Notes: a model not told the origin generated them from the sequence alone. Positions 8,763 to 18,255 are shown, numbered from the stretch's first letter. The stretch is DNA of 64,000 nucleotides from Hyphomicrobiales bacterium (GCA_900489925.1 UEHQ01000008.1:1-64000); one strand, 5' to 3'. Program-made: numbers and translations.

Positions 8763-9689
8763 CTACCCCGCCACGTGCAGTTCGTTCCTGATGTCTTCGA
8801 GCACTTTCGCGCCCTCGCCACTCTGGATCCTCGATATATCGTCCTGGTATTTCAGCAGCGTCCCGATCGTGTCGGAGATCGTTTCCGGATCGAGCGCCAA
8901 CCGGTCGAGCTCGGTCAATGCCGTCGCCCAGTCAATGGTTTCGGCAACACCGGGATTCTTGAACAGGTCGAGCGTTCGCAACTTCTGCACATAGGCAACG
9001 ATCTGACGTGACAGCGCCGCGTTGCAATCAGGCACCTTCCGGCTGATGATCTCCAGTTCCTGCGTCGCATCGGGATAATCGACCCAGTGGTAGAGACAGC
9101 GCCGCTTCAGCGCATCATGCACCTCGCGCGTCCTGTTGGTGGTGATAATGACGATCGGCGGCTCGCTGGCCTTGATCGTGCCCAACTCAGGGATCGTCAC
9201 CTGGAAGTCCGAGAGAACTTCAAGCAGAAACGCCTCGAACGCCTCGTCCGTCCTGTCCAGCTCGTCGATCAGAAAGACCGGCGCCTTTCCCGGCGCGGAT
9301 GAAAGCGCCTGCAACACCGGGCGCCGGATCAGATAGCGTTCGGAAAAGATGTCGGATTCGATCCTGTCCCGATCCGTCAGCCCCGACGCTTCCGCAAGTC
9401 GGATCTCGAGCATCTGTGCGGGGTAGTTCCATTCATAGACGGCAGAGGAGACGTCGAGGCCTTCGTAGCACTGCAACCGGATCAGCGGCCGATCGAGTGC
9501 CTTAGCAAGAACCTTTGCTATCTCTGTCTTGCCGACGCCCGCCTCGCCTTCGAGAAAGAGCGGGCGCTTCATCTTCAGGGCAAGAAAAATGACCGTGGCG
9601 AGTGATCGTCCCGCAAGATAGTCGTGATCGCCGAGCATCGAGATTGTCTCGTCGATCGATGACGGCAGCGGCCGGTGGGGTTGCGACAT
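8763..9689 (-). CDS. MoxR-family AAA+ ATPase (CoxD-like)
   Basis: This 308-residue chaperone-like ATPase is predicted to work with the adjacent VWA protein in metallocofactor assembly. Walker A is GEAGVGKTE (residues 48-56). Walker B is FLIDELD (139-145), and sensor 1 is visible as IIITTNRTRE. The length and the MoxR pattern are standard. A strong GGGAGG ribosome binding site precedes the ATG. It lies 22 bases after the flavin reductase gene and four bases before the VWA gene, so it sits at the centre of the operon. Confidence 0.9.
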   Translation of the reverse strand: MSQPHRPLPSSIDETISMLGDHDYLAGRSLATVIFLALKMKRPLFLEGEAGVGKTEIAKVLAKALDRPLIRLQCYEGLDVSSAVYEWNYPAQMLEIRLAEASGLTDRDRIESDIFSERYLIRRPVLQALSSAPGKAPVFLIDELDRTDEAFEAFLLEVLSDFQVTIPELGTIKASEPPIVIITTNRTREVHDALKRRCLYHWVDYPDATQELEIISRKVPDCNAALSRQIVAYVQKLRTLDLFKNPGVAETIDWATALTELDRLALDPETISDTIGTLLKYQDDISRIQSGEGAKVLEDIRNELHVAG

Positions 9690-9711
9690 ATCTCCTCCCT
9701 TTTTCAGGAAG

Positions 9712-10206
9712 TTATAGCGTGTGATAGTCGCGGTTCATATAGAGAAGCGCCGGTTTCGCATGATCGAAACGAACAGCCATGACCTCGCCGAAGATGATAT
9801 GATGCGTGGTCATTTCCTTGATTTCCGTCACCCTGCAATCGAACGATGCCAGCGCATCCTGCAAGACCGGGGCGCCGGTCACCAGCGTATCGAATACTCC
9901 CGTGGCGAAACGCTCGTCGTTGTCGAGTTGCGTGCGGCCGGAAAAGGCATCGGCCAAAGCCTTGTGATGTGCGCCCAGGGTGTTCAGCGCAAAAACACCG
10001 CTGCGGAAGAAGATATCGTTCTTGGGATTGCTGTTGTTGAGGCAGACCAGAACGGTCGCGGGGCTATCCGACACGGAACAGGCCGCGGTGATGGTGACGC
10101 CACGGCGCATGTCGCCAACGGCGGTCGTCACAAGCTGCACATGACCGCCGAAGCGGCTCATCGCATCCCTGTAGAGGCGTGGATCGATTGGTTGCCTGTT
10201 CAACAA
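9712..10206 (-). CDS. Flavin reductase-like domain protein
   Basis: This 164-residue protein of the FMN-binding flavin reductase family typically supplies reduced flavin to a two-component monooxygenase. Recognisable parts are RRGVTITAACSVSDSPATVL, the segment around SGVFALN and the closing HHIIFGEVMAV. The start is probably TTG at 10206, with GGAG seven bases upstream; a second TTG follows directly. No partner oxygenase is in the window. Being first in the MoxR-VWA-XdhC operon, with a 22-base gap, it may take part in or simply precede that pathway. Confidence 0.8.
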   Translation of the reverse strand: MLNRQPIDPRLYRDAMSRFGGHVQLVTTAVGDMRRGVTITAACSVSDSPATVLVCLNNSNPKNDIFFRSGVFALNTLGAHHKALADAFSGRTQLDNDERFATGVFDTLVTGAPVLQDALASFDCRVTEIKEMTTHHIIFGEVMAVRFDHAKPALLYMNRDYHTL

Positions 10207-10316
10207 AAGCGTTCTCCATCCGGTGATACCGGCACATATTCCCCTCTACTATGGGGGCGATCGGTTACCTTTTCTACAAACACCAAGCGAAAAGGCGCCA
10301 AATTGTGCGTTTTTCT

Positions 10317-10345
10317 TTGACGATCCGTCGAGGACGGATAAAAGA
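10317..10345 (+). promoter_or_regulatory. Candidate promoter with inverted repeat in the spacer
   Basis: TTGACG (10317-10322) is followed 16-17 bases later by TAAAAG/AAAAGA (10339-10345). The spacer is almost filled by a perfect inverted repeat, ATCCGTC (10323-10329), GAG, GACGGAT (10333-10339). It lies 32 bases before the binding-protein start. The repeat would place a dimeric regulator on the promoter, but no regulator for it is identified. Confidence 0.4.
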
Positions 10346-10376
10346 GCAGAACAAACGGCAGGGGCGTGCGTCTTTT

Positions 10377-11459
10377 ATGAATATCTTGCGTGGCTTAGGA
10401 ATTCTTCCAGTGCTGCTTCTTGCAGCTGGAGAATGCCATGCAACGGGCGTTACCATTGGCGTGGTTGCGCCACAGGAAGGCAATTTTGCTTTGCTGGGCG
10501 CACAGATCTTCGCCGGTGCCAGCGCAAAGGCGCAGCAGGACGGCAATACGATCGTCAAGATCGGTGAGAGCTGCGAAGAAAACAGCGGTGCTGCCGTCGC
10601 GGATGCGCTCATAGCCGCAAAGGTACAGGTGGCCATCGGCTTCCTCTGCAGCGAGACCCTCGAAGGGGCACTTCCCAAGCTGAAAGATGCCAACATTCCG
10701 GCAATAGCAGTGTCCGTCAGGTCCCGGATTCTGATGGAAGACGCGCTGAAAAATAGCTGGCCACTCTTCCGCATGGCCCCGCCCGACGGCGCCGAAGCCG
10801 CCAAGATCATCGAGGTGATCCTGAGAGACTGGTCATCCGCACCGATTGCCTTGATCGAAGATGGCACCATACACGGCCGCGAATTGACCGAGGCAGTCCG
10901 CAACGCCCTTGAAGAAAAGGGCCTCAAGCCGGTTTTCACGGATACCTATCGCCCGGGCCAGGACCAGCAGATCGCCCTTGTTCGCCGTCTGAAAAAGGCC
11001 GGCGCTACAAAGGTCTTCGTCGGGGGCGACAGGAGCGACGCATCGATCATCGCGCGGGACGCCAAGGCCGAGAAGATCCAGCTCGATCTGCTGGGTGGTG
11101 ACGCGATGCGGGCAGCGGACCAACCGCTTGCGCTTGCCGATGGCGTTTTCGCCATAGCGCTTCCTGAATACGCGACGCGGCCCGGCGCCGACGCCGCCGT
11201 TGCTGCCTTGCGCACCAACGGCGTCGAGCCTGAGGGCTATGTGCTTCCCGCCTATGCCGCCGTCGAAATCGCGACCAAGGCCGTGCAGGATGCTGCCGCC
11301 GATGAGCGGCCCGTCGCCCAGCACCTTGGCGGCGTTTCTTTCGACACGGTCATCGGTCCAATCACTTTCAACGCCGGCCATGAACTGGCCGACAATCCCT
11401 ATCAATTGCTTCAATGGCGTTCCGGTGCATTCGTGCAGCCGAATGGGCAGAAGCAATAG
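10377..11459 (+). CDS. ABC transporter substrate-binding protein, branched-chain amino acid (LivJ) type
   Basis: This is a periplasmic binding protein of about 360 residues in the Leu/Ile/Val-binding family. A signal peptide is clear (about residues 1-23, with GILPVLLLAAGECHA), followed by VTIGVVAPQEGNFALLGAQ, the usual start of the mature family. No permease or ATPase genes lie nearby, so this is an orphan that must share a transporter or act as a sensor. I chose the ATG at 10377 because the signal peptide begins there, although the frame is open further upstream. Rpe follows by 40 bases and could be co-transcribed. Confidence 0.82.
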   Translation: MNILRGLGILPVLLLAAGECHATGVTIGVVAPQEGNFALLGAQIFAGASAKAQQDGNTIVKIGESCEENSGAAVADALIAAKVQVAIGFLCSETLEGALPKLKDANIPAIAVSVRSRILMEDALKNSWPLFRMAPPDGAEAAKIIEVILRDWSSAPIALIEDGTIHGRELTEAVRNALEEKGLKPVFTDTYRPGQDQQIALVRRLKKAGATKVFVGGDRSDASIIARDAKAEKIQLDLLGGDAMRAADQPLALADGVFAIALPEYATRPGADAAVAALRTNGVEPEGYVLPAYAAVEIATKAVQDAAADERPVAQHLGGVSFDTVIGPITFNAGHELADNPYQLLQWRSGAFVQPNGQKQ

Positions 11460-11498
11460 CGGCGAGACCGCACCAAAACTACAGATGGAGAGAGACCA

Positions 11499-12176
11499 AT
11501 GACCCAGCCAATCCGCATAGCGCCATCCGTCCTCGCGGCTGACTTCGCCAAGCTTGGCCAGGAAGTTCGCGACGTCACGGCTGCCGGCGCCGACTGGATT
11601 CATCTCGATGTCATGGACGGTCACTTCGTTCCGAACATTTCCTTCGGTCCTGATGTCATCAAGTCGCTGCGCTCCTATACCGACGCGGTCTTCGATTGCC
11701 ACCTGATGATCGCTCCCGTCGATCCCTACCTCGAAGCCTTTGCCAAGGCGGGCTGCGACCGGATCACCGTGCATGCGGAAGCCGGCCCGCATCTGCACCG
11801 TTCGCTGCAGACCGTTCGCAGCCTCGGCAAGAAGGTTGGCGTTACCATCAATCCGGCAACGCCGCTCTCGGCTATTGAAAATGTACTCGATGACATCGAC
11901 CTGATCCTGATCATGTCCGTCAATCCGGGCTTTGGCGGCCAGAAGTTCATTCCCGCGATGGCCGACAAGATTGCGGCGGCAAAGTCACTGATCGGCAACA
12001 GGCCGATCGATCTTGAGGTCGATGGCGGCGTAACCGTCGAAACGGCGCCTGTGATCGGCAAGGCCGGCGCCAATGTGCTCGTGGCCGGATCGGCGATCTT
12101 CAAGGGTGGCTCCGTCGATGCCTACAAGTCGGCGATCAGCGCGCTGCGCGCTGCCGCGGAAGGTCATTCCAAGTGA
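11499..12176 (+). CDS. rpe: Ribulose-phosphate 3-epimerase
   Basis: This enzyme interconverts ribulose 5-phosphate and xylulose 5-phosphate in the pentose phosphate and Calvin pathways. At 225 residues it has the normal length of this TIM-barrel family. Active-site segments are visible: [34 protein letters not shown] and LEVDGGV, carrying the metal-binding His and Asp residues. A good ribosome binding site (GGAGAGA) precedes the ATG. It is followed closely by a small membrane protein gene and then purB. Confidence 0.96.
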   Translation: MTQPIRIAPSVLAADFAKLGQEVRDVTAAGADWIHLDVMDGHFVPNISFGPDVIKSLRSYTDAVFDCHLMIAPVDPYLEAFAKAGCDRITVHAEAGPHLHRSLQTVRSLGKKVGVTINPATPLSAIENVLDDIDLILIMSVNPGFGGQKFIPAMADKIAAAKSLIGNRPIDLEVDGGVTVETAPVIGKAGANVLVAGSAIFKGGSVDAYKSAISALRAAAEGHSK

Positions 12177-12189
12177 CAATGGCACGCCG

Positions 12190-12681
12190 TTGATCGCAGA
12201 GCGGCTCAAGGCAGCACGGCCACCCTACCCTGACCTGTTCGCAGGCGCAGTTCTATGGGCTGGCCAGATGCTCGTCTCGGCCTTGGTAGCTCTCTACCTG
12301 CGCAACGGACTGACAACCAGTCACGCAACCGACCTCGCCGTCATGTACTTCCTTGGGGGCTTGCTGGCCTGGCCATTCATGATCCCTTTGGGTCGCTTCT
12401 TTGCTCATCGACGACCGCTCGAGACGCGTTTCGCTGCGTTCTTCGTGGTGCTTGCCACCGGCACAATCCTGATGACGGCATTTCTGTTCGCTATGGACTA
12501 CCGGATGTTCTATTCGCGCTGGCATGCGCCGGCGGGCACGGTCACATGGGCGTTTCAGTTTGTTTTCACTGGTGCGGCGGCGGTCTATCAGTTCGCGGTC
12601 CTCGGCGTGCGCCTTTTCCTGCCCCTCGGAATCCTCTGCCTGCTTGTCACTAGTTTCGCGCTTGCGAAACGCATGCGTTGA
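12190..12681 (+). CDS. Small integral membrane protein, unknown function
   Basis: This is a hypothetical protein of about 163 residues with four probable membrane segments: LFAGAVLWAGQMLVSALVAL, LAVMYFLGGLLAWPFMI, FAAFFVVLATGTILMTAFLF, and a C-terminal stretch around FLPLGILCLLVTSFALA. I do not recognise a named family. The start is unsure: TTG at 12190 is the first reasonable codon after the rpe stop at 12176, and no clear ribosome binding site precedes it, so it may be translationally coupled to rpe. The frame extends back into rpe but that part looks non-coding. Confidence 0.65.
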   Translation: MIAERLKAARPPYPDLFAGAVLWAGQMLVSALVALYLRNGLTTSHATDLAVMYFLGGLLAWPFMIPLGRFFAHRRPLETRFAAFFVVLATGTILMTAFLFAMDYRMFYSRWHAPAGTVTWAFQFVFTGAAAVYQFAVLGVRLFLPLGILCLLVTSFALAKRMR

Positions 12682-12742
12682 GATTGCCGCCCGTCTTTGC
12701 TACAGGGGCGCCAGCATTCCTTTAGAACGAAAGCAGGAAGCC

Positions 12743-14050
12743 ATGATCCCGCGCTACTCCCGGCCAGAAATGGTCGCCATCTGGTCGCCCGAAACCAAGT
12801 TTCGTATCTGGTTCCAGATTGAAGCACACGCCTGCGATGCGCTTGCCGAAATCGGCGTCATACCCAAATCCGCCGCCAAGACGATCTGGGAAAAAGGCGG
12901 CCAGGCAACCTTCGACGTCAACCGTATCGACGAAATCGAAGCCGTCACCAAGCACGACGTCATCGCCTTCCTGACGCACCTGGCCGAGTTCGTCGGCGCC
13001 GACAGCCGCTTCATCCATCAGGGCATGACCTCCTCGGACGTCCTAGACACGACGCTCAACATTCAGTTGGTACGTGCAGCCGATCTTCTGCTTGCCGATA
13101 TGGATCGCGTTCTCGCAGCGCTGAAGAAGCGCGCATTCGAACACAAGGACACGGTCCGCATCGGTCGCAGCCACGGCATCCATGCCGAGCCGACGACCAT
13201 GGGCCTGACCTTCGCCCGTTTCTACGCCGAGATGGAGCGCAACCGCGCCCGTCTCGTCAACGCTCGCGCGGAAGTCGCCACCGGCGCCATTTCGGGTGCG
13301 GTCGGGACCTTCGCCAATATCGACCCGTCGGTCGAGGAGCATGTCTGCGCCCAGCTCGGCCTCGTTCCGGAACCCGTGTCGACGCAGGTCATCCCGCGCG
13401 ACCGGCACGCGATGTTCTTCGCGACCCTCGGCGTCATCGCCTCGTCGATCGAAAATGTCGCGATCGAGATCCGCCACATGCAGCGCACCGAGGTTCTGGA
13501 AGCCGAAGAGTTCTTCTCTCCGGGCCAGAAGGGCTCCTCGGCCATGCCGCACAAGCGCAACCCTGTCTTGACCGAGAACCTGACTGGTCTCGCACGTCTC
13601 GTCCGCATGTCGGTCACGCCGGCGCTCGAGAACGTCGCTCTCTGGCATGAGCGCGATATCAGCCACTCCAGTGTCGAGCGCGCCATCGGCCCCGACACGA
13701 CGATTACCCTGGATTTTGCGCTGAACCGCCTCGCGGGCGTCATCGAAAAGCTGGTGATCTATCCCGAGAACATGCTTGCCAACATGAACAAGTTCCGTGG
13801 CCTCGTGATGAGCCAGCGCGTGCTTTTGGCTCTCACCCAGGCCGGCACCTCGCGCGAGGACGCCTACCGGCTGGTGCAGCGCAACGCCATGAAGGTGTGG
13901 GAACAGGGCAAGGACTTCCTGGAAGAGCTGCTCGGTGACGCAGAAGTGCGCGCGGCCCTCTCCGAAGAGGAAATTCGCGAGAAGTTCGATCTCGGCTATC
14001 ACACCAAGCATGTCGATACGATCTTCAAGCGCGTGTTCGGCAACGCCTGA
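12743..14050 (+). CDS. purB: Adenylosuccinate lyase
   Basis: This enzyme cleaves SAICAR to AICAR and adenylosuccinate to AMP in purine synthesis. The 435-residue product carries the fumarase/aspartase superfamily signature [11 protein letters not shown] at residues 264-274, as well as TSSDVLDT and [10 protein letters not shown], which hold catalytic His and Ser residues. The ATG at 12743 follows GCAGGAAG and begins [10 protein letters not shown], the standard family start. Other purine genes (purC, purS, purQ, purL) lie 7-13 kb downstream on the same strand. Confidence 0.97.
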   Translation: MIPRYSRPEMVAIWSPETKFRIWFQIEAHACDALAEIGVIPKSAAKTIWEKGGQATFDVNRIDEIEAVTKHDVIAFLTHLAEFVGADSRFIHQGMTSSDVLDTTLNIQLVRAADLLLADMDRVLAALKKRAFEHKDTVRIGRSHGIHAEPTTMGLTFARFYAEMERNRARLVNARAEVATGAISGAVGTFANIDPSVEEHVCAQLGLVPEPVSTQVIPRDRHAMFFATLGVIASSIENVAIEIRHMQRTEVLEAEEFFSPGQKGSSAMPHKRNPVLTENLTGLARLVRMSVTPALENVALWHERDISHSSVERAIGPDTTITLDFALNRLAGVIEKLVIYPENMLANMNKFRGLVMSQRVLLALTQAGTSREDAYRLVQRNAMKVWEQGKDFLEELLGDAEVRAALSEEEIREKFDLGYHTKHVDTIFKRVFGNA

Positions 14051-14056
14051 TCATCT

Positions 14057-14560
14057 TCATCGGCTTTGAGGTGGCGCTCTTCGTGGCGCCGCTTTCCGTT
14101 TCGGCTTTCGTTCCTTTGCATCAGCAATCGCCTTGCGGGCTGTCGTCGCTGCCCTCGCTGTCTTTACCGGGCTTGGCGGCACGTCCTGCATCTTCTGACG
14201 CTGGCTTTCAGCTGCCTTCGCCACGATCCGGTCGAGATGTTTCAGGTCCTCCTCATCCAGGTTCTCGATCCCGATGAAGCGATTTTCTGCATGGCTGGTC
14301 AGGATAAGCTCATCCAGCTTGGCCTGGATGGCGCGGGTATCGCGCGTCTGCGCGTTCTGCAGGACAAAGACCATTAGGAACGTGATGATCGTGGTGCCGG
14401 TGTTGATCACCAGCTGCCAGGTCTCGGAATAGTCGAAGAATGGGCCTGTGCCGGCCCATAGGAGCACCAGAACGACAGCAAGAACGAACGTGACCGGCTT
14501 GCCCGCCCACGCAGACGTCTTCGTCGCAAATCGGGCAAAGATATGCTGCGTGGCAGCCAT
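14057..14560 (-). CDS. Low-affinity iron permease family protein
   Basis: This membrane protein of about 167 residues belongs to the low-affinity iron permease family. It has two membrane segments (AGKPVTFVLAVVLVLLWAGTG and the TIITFLMVFVLQN region) and the conserved FDYSETWQLVINTGTTI and RDTRAIQAKLDELI stretches. The fungal family name implies iron uptake, but bacterial members are unproven. The tail is very basic (KERKPKRKAAPRR). I chose the ATG at 14560, with GGGAGG seven bases upstream. It converges on purB with only six bases between stop codons. Confidence 0.8.
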   Translation of the reverse strand: MAATQHIFARFATKTSAWAGKPVTFVLAVVLVLLWAGTGPFFDYSETWQLVINTGTTIITFLMVFVLQNAQTRDTRAIQAKLDELILTSHAENRFIGIENLDEEDLKHLDRIVAKAAESQRQKMQDVPPSPVKTARAATTARKAIADAKERKPKRKAAPRRAPPQSR

Positions 14561-14633
14561 GGATGCCTCCCTCAAAGCCCTAGCATGAGAAACTCGAAGG
14601 GAGGCGCTATGTTCCGGACCTCAGCGCGTCTGG

Positions 14634-15437
14634 TCAGACGACAGGCGGTGCGACCAGCTTCCGGTAGAGATGCCACGTTGCGTGGCCAAGGATCGGAATG
14701 ACCAGTGCCAACCCGACGAAGACCGGGATTGTGCCGATCAGCAGCGATACGGCGACAATAAGACCCCAGCAGAAGACCGGGATAGGATTGGCGACCGTCG
14801 CGCGCAGCGAGGTTTCCATCGCGGCCACGAGACCGATGTCTCGATCAAGCAGGATGGGGAACGTCACAACCGTGGTCGACAGGACGATGATCGCAAAGCC
14901 CAGACCGATGAGGTTACCCCAGAGGATCAGCTGCATGCCCTGCGGCGTCCCGAGCACCTGCGATGTGAAGGCGGAGACTGACCGCGGAAACACATCCCCG
15001 AAGACGTTCGCATAGAGCGTCTGCGCGGCCACCAGCCAGACCACGAAGAAAGCGAAGAGCATCAGGCCGCCGGTCACGATCGACGGAAACGCGGGGGACT
15101 TGGTAACCTCCAACGCATGCGTCCACGACGTATCCATGCCCGTCTCCCGGCGGCGACTGATTTCGTAGAGGCCGATCGCCGCAAGCGGACCGATCAGGGC
15201 AAAACCCGATATGAGGGGGAATATCATCGGCAACAGATTGGCGCTCGATGTTGCCAAGGCCAGGAATATGCCGGCGATGGGATACATGAGACACAGAAAG
15301 ACATAATGCGACGGCTTTTCCCGAAAATCATCTAACCCGCGCCGAAACGCGTCAAAGACATCTGCAACCGTGATCTTGTTGACGACCGGGCGCGCATACA
15401 CATCGCTCGCGCCGGACATGACATGAAATGCCGTCAT
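14634..15437 (-). CDS. DUF2189 family integral membrane protein
   Basis: This 267-residue polytopic membrane protein belongs to DUF2189, whose function is not known. About six hydrophobic segments follow an N-terminal cytosolic stretch, including YVFLCLMYPIAGIFLALA, MIFPLISGFALIGPLAAIGL and a closing LLIGTIPVFVGLALVIPIL. The start at 15437 is supported by a very good AGGAGG ribosome binding site. It is divergent from the serine hydrolase gene, and the 158 bases between them must hold both promoters. Confidence 0.82.
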   Translation of the reverse strand: MTAFHVMSGASDVYARPVVNKITVADVFDAFRRGLDDFREKPSHYVFLCLMYPIAGIFLALATSSANLLPMIFPLISGFALIGPLAAIGLYEISRRRETGMDTSWTHALEVTKSPAFPSIVTGGLMLFAFFVVWLVAAQTLYANVFGDVFPRSVSAFTSQVLGTPQGMQLILWGNLIGLGFAIIVLSTTVVTFPILLDRDIGLVAAMETSLRATVANPIPVFCWGLIVAVSLLIGTIPVFVGLALVIPILGHATWHLYRKLVAPPVV

Positions 15438-15595
15438 GGCTTTCTCCTCCTCAGCCAAGCTGGCCGGCGGCGAAGGGCATCGGCGGAAGCCGACATCAGG
15501 ACGCGACCGGCAACACCGGCAACATAACAAAATTCGCCGCCCTTGTCCCGCTTTCCCTTGACAATGCGGTCAAGCTTTCTCACATCGGCGGCACT

Positions 15596-16150
15596 ATGAA
15601 AACTTCCGAAGCCGATATCCTCATCATACCGGGCTACACGAATTCCGGTCCCGACCACTGGCAGAGCCGCTGGGAGGCAAAGCTCAGCACCGCCCGCCGT
15701 GTCGAGCAGGCGGAATGGTCAAAGCCGGTACGTGACGACTGGGTTGCCCGCATTGCAGAGGAAGTAAATGCCTCGACGCGCCCCGTCGTGCTGGTCGCCC
15801 ACTCTCTTGGCGTGCCCTCCGTCATCCATGCGATCCCGCAATTTCAGAAGAAGATCGCGGGCGCATTTTTCGTGGCGCCGCCGGATGTCGCAAACCCCGG
15901 TATTCGCCCGAAACACCTGCTGACCTTCGGTCCTTACCCACGCGATCCGCTTCCGTTTCCAGCGTTGACCGTCGCAAGCCGGAACGATCCATTCGGCACC
16001 TATGAACACGCCGACGACATTGCCGCCAGCTGGGGATCACTGCTGATCGATGCCGGCGAATCCGGCCACATCAACACTGAATCAGGCCATGGCCCTTGGC
16101 CCGAAGGCACGATGGTCTTCGCTCAGTTCATGAGCCGGCTGAAGCCGTAA
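15596..16150 (+). CDS. RBBP9/YdeN-family serine hydrolase
   Basis: This 184-residue alpha/beta hydrolase is probably cytoplasmic, with unknown natural substrate. The family start IIPGYTNSGPDHWQSRWE is clear. The nucleophile elbow is VAHSLG with Ser70. The C-terminal part carries a likely acid (ASRNDPFG) and a likely catalytic His in the GHINTESGHGPWP segment. The ATG at 15596 fits the usual length of 180-190 residues. Confidence 0.85.
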   Translation: MKTSEADILIIPGYTNSGPDHWQSRWEAKLSTARRVEQAEWSKPVRDDWVARIAEEVNASTRPVVLVAHSLGVPSVIHAIPQFQKKIAGAFFVAPPDVANPGIRPKHLLTFGPYPRDPLPFPALTVASRNDPFGTYEHADDIAASWGSLLIDAGESGHINTESGHGPWPEGTMVFAQFMSRLKP

Positions 16151-16240
16151 TCCGCCTGTACGCGGATCCATAAACACTGCCATGTTCTTTCACTGCCGCA
16201 AGCAAGGCGGCGGACATACTTCGCTCGACTTAGAAATGGC

Positions 16241-16280
16241 CCAATAGCTAATCAGTTTTGCCAATAGCGCGTGGGATTGG
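16241..16280. promoter_or_regulatory. Repeated CCAATAGC boxes upstream of the glycosyltransferase
   Basis: The octamer CCAATAGC occurs at 16241-16248 and again at 16261-16268, a period of 20 bases or about two helical turns. An inverted half, ATTGG, follows at 16276-16280. The sites lie about 110-145 bases before the glycosyltransferase start in an otherwise empty 235-base spacer. This would suit a dimeric regulator, but none is identified. Confidence 0.3.
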
Positions 16281-16385
16281 CGCTGTTGTGGCTCTCTGTA
16301 CTGCTGTGATATTTTTTGTTCCGCGGCATTTCACCGACTTCGCAAAGTAATGGCCGAAATTTCGATTACGAAAGAGAACATTTAC

Positions 16386-17561
16386 ATGCCGAAGAAGCTT
16401 GCCCTGTTCGTATCTGCACCGGTGATCGAAACCGAAAACGGCGGCCTTATCCTGGACAAAAAATTCGTCAGCGGTATGGCTTTGCATGTGCAGCACTGGG
16501 AAGGACCGATCACCTGCTTCATCCGTCGCGGGGCGACCGAAATCCCATTCGGCGACAAGTTCGACCGGAGCAAGTTGGATTTTCAGATCAAGATACTCGA
16601 TACCCAGGAGCGGGCGTCGGCAGAGCATTTTGCGGACTACGATCTAGCCTTGCTGTCGGGCGACTCCTACCTCGACCTTATGTCCCCTCAGGTCATTCGC
16701 GAAGCCAAAAGCACGGTCGCCTATAGTATAGAATATATCTACCAGACGAGATTGCAGATTATCTCGCTGGACAAAACGCGAAGTCTTGCGAAAAAGATCT
16801 ATGCGATGGCCTGGACGACGGCGCAGGAACTCAAGCGGCGCCGTGCCTTCAGTGCCGCCCGTGGTCTGCAGGCGAATGGTTATCCGGCCTACGCGGCGTA
16901 TAGCAAGGTGGGGTCGAGCAGGATGCTTTATCTCGACAATCGGATGAGACCGTCCATGTTTGCCACGCCAGGCGAAATGGATGCACGGCGCGAGCATCTG
17001 CTGAGCGACCGCACGCTACGGCTTATCCACTCAGGTCGCCTCGAGCCCTTGAAGGGCGCCCAAGACCTCATTCCGATCGCAAAGTTGCTCGCCGAACGCG
17101 GCATCGACTTCACCCTTACGATCTATGGCACCGGAAGTCTGTACGGCGACATCGCCGCCGATATCAAAGCATGCGGTCTCGAACGGCACGTGTTCTTGAA
17201 CAGCCCGATCGACTTCGAAACCGAGCTTGTGCCGCTCACCCGCACAACCGCCGACGTATTTCTCAGTTGCCACCGACAATCCGATCCGTCCTGCACGTAT
17301 CTCGAGACGCTCGGCTGCGGCGTGCCGATCATGGGCTACGATAACAAGATGTGGTCGCCGTTGCTGACAGAATCGAACGCCGGATGGAGCGTTCCCCTCG
17401 GTAATGCGACTGCGATGGCAGACAAGCTGACGGCGATCAGCGCCGACCGGATGTCAATCGCCACCCGTGCTGAAAACGCACTGAATTTTGCAAGGACCTG
17501 GGATTTCGACACGCAGTTCCGCATGCGAATGGAGCATTTGGCTAACCTCACGCAGCACTAA
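16386..17561 (+). CDS. Glycosyltransferase, GT-B fold (GT4-like)
   Basis: This is a probable sugar transferase of about 391 residues, acting at the cytoplasmic face on an unknown acceptor. The C-terminal half has the GT4-like pattern: LIHSGRLEPLKGAQDLIPIA, TIYGTGSLYGDI, then the sugar-nucleotide region DPSCTYLETLGCGVPIMGYD. No membrane segment is visible. The start is uncertain: ATG 16386 (MPKKLALFVSAP, a typical GT-B first strand) is preferred over ATG 16350. No polysaccharide cluster surrounds it, so it is an isolated gene. Its role could be in exopolysaccharide or envelope modification, which is inference. Confidence 0.8.
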   Translation: MPKKLALFVSAPVIETENGGLILDKKFVSGMALHVQHWEGPITCFIRRGATEIPFGDKFDRSKLDFQIKILDTQERASAEHFADYDLALLSGDSYLDLMSPQVIREAKSTVAYSIEYIYQTRLQIISLDKTRSLAKKIYAMAWTTAQELKRRRAFSAARGLQANGYPAYAAYSKVGSSRMLYLDNRMRPSMFATPGEMDARREHLLSDRTLRLIHSGRLEPLKGAQDLIPIAKLLAERGIDFTLTIYGTGSLYGDIAADIKACGLERHVFLNSPIDFETELVPLTRTTADVFLSCHRQSDPSCTYLETLGCGVPIMGYDNKMWSPLLTESNAGWSVPLGNATAMADKLTAISADRMSIATRAENALNFARTWDFDTQFRMRMEHLANLTQH

Positions 17562-17681
17562 CTGGGTTTGCGGCGAGCACCATGGAGTGTCCACACGCGC
17601 GCCGCCAGTCGATCGGTAGCAACGAGTAAAATGGGCCTTTCTCAATCCCTTGTTTTGAGCATCTCTTATCGGAGGGGAGCC

Positions 17682-18035
17682 ATGAAAAAATCGATCGCCG
17701 TCGCAATCTTCCTTGCTCCTACTATCGCCCTTGGCGAAGACTTTGCGGCAATGACAAAGCGGATTGACGACGCCCGACTGGACTACCAATCCTGCCTCAC
17801 GAAGAGCGCGACATACTACGGCCAAAAGCTCTGCAGGGACGTTTCCGAATTGGTCCCAGGTGCGTTCGGCAAATGCACGGATCAGCGCACCATACTTGAG
17901 AACCTCGTGCGGGATCGCGGAGATGCCCCGTCCGAGAGGACACGTTACCTCGGGTCCCTCCGGGAGAGGTACACAGACACGATGACAGCGATCATTCTCG
18001 ATCAGCAGATCGCTGCGAACTGTCAGCCGAAATAG
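17682..18035 (+). CDS. Small secreted protein, unknown function
   Basis: This 117-residue protein is probably exported. It starts with a signal peptide (MKKSIAVAIFLAPTIALG) and the mature part carries four cysteines that could form two disulfides. I do not recognise the family. The start at 17682 has a near-perfect GGAGGGGAG ribosome binding site. It follows the glycosyltransferase by 120 bases and may be separate. Confidence 0.75.
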   Translation: MKKSIAVAIFLAPTIALGEDFAAMTKRIDDARLDYQSCLTKSATYYGQKLCRDVSELVPGAFGKCTDQRTILENLVRDRGDAPSERTRYLGSLRERYTDTMTAIILDQQIAANCQPK

Positions 18036-18255
18036 AATTGGCGAGCAACGAGCGCATGATCGCGCAGCTGGCGAAACCCACCGGTCACTCGCCGAAAAAT
18101 CGTAAAGAATGAACGGAAACAAAGCGGTAACACGACCGGATACCGTGCGGCAACGTCGGCACCCCAACAGGTTGATAAGTTTATCATATTGGGATTCTCG
18201 TTATTAAGAGCAATTTAATCCAACAGAAGCAGACTAGGCACACGCGAGGGAGCGG

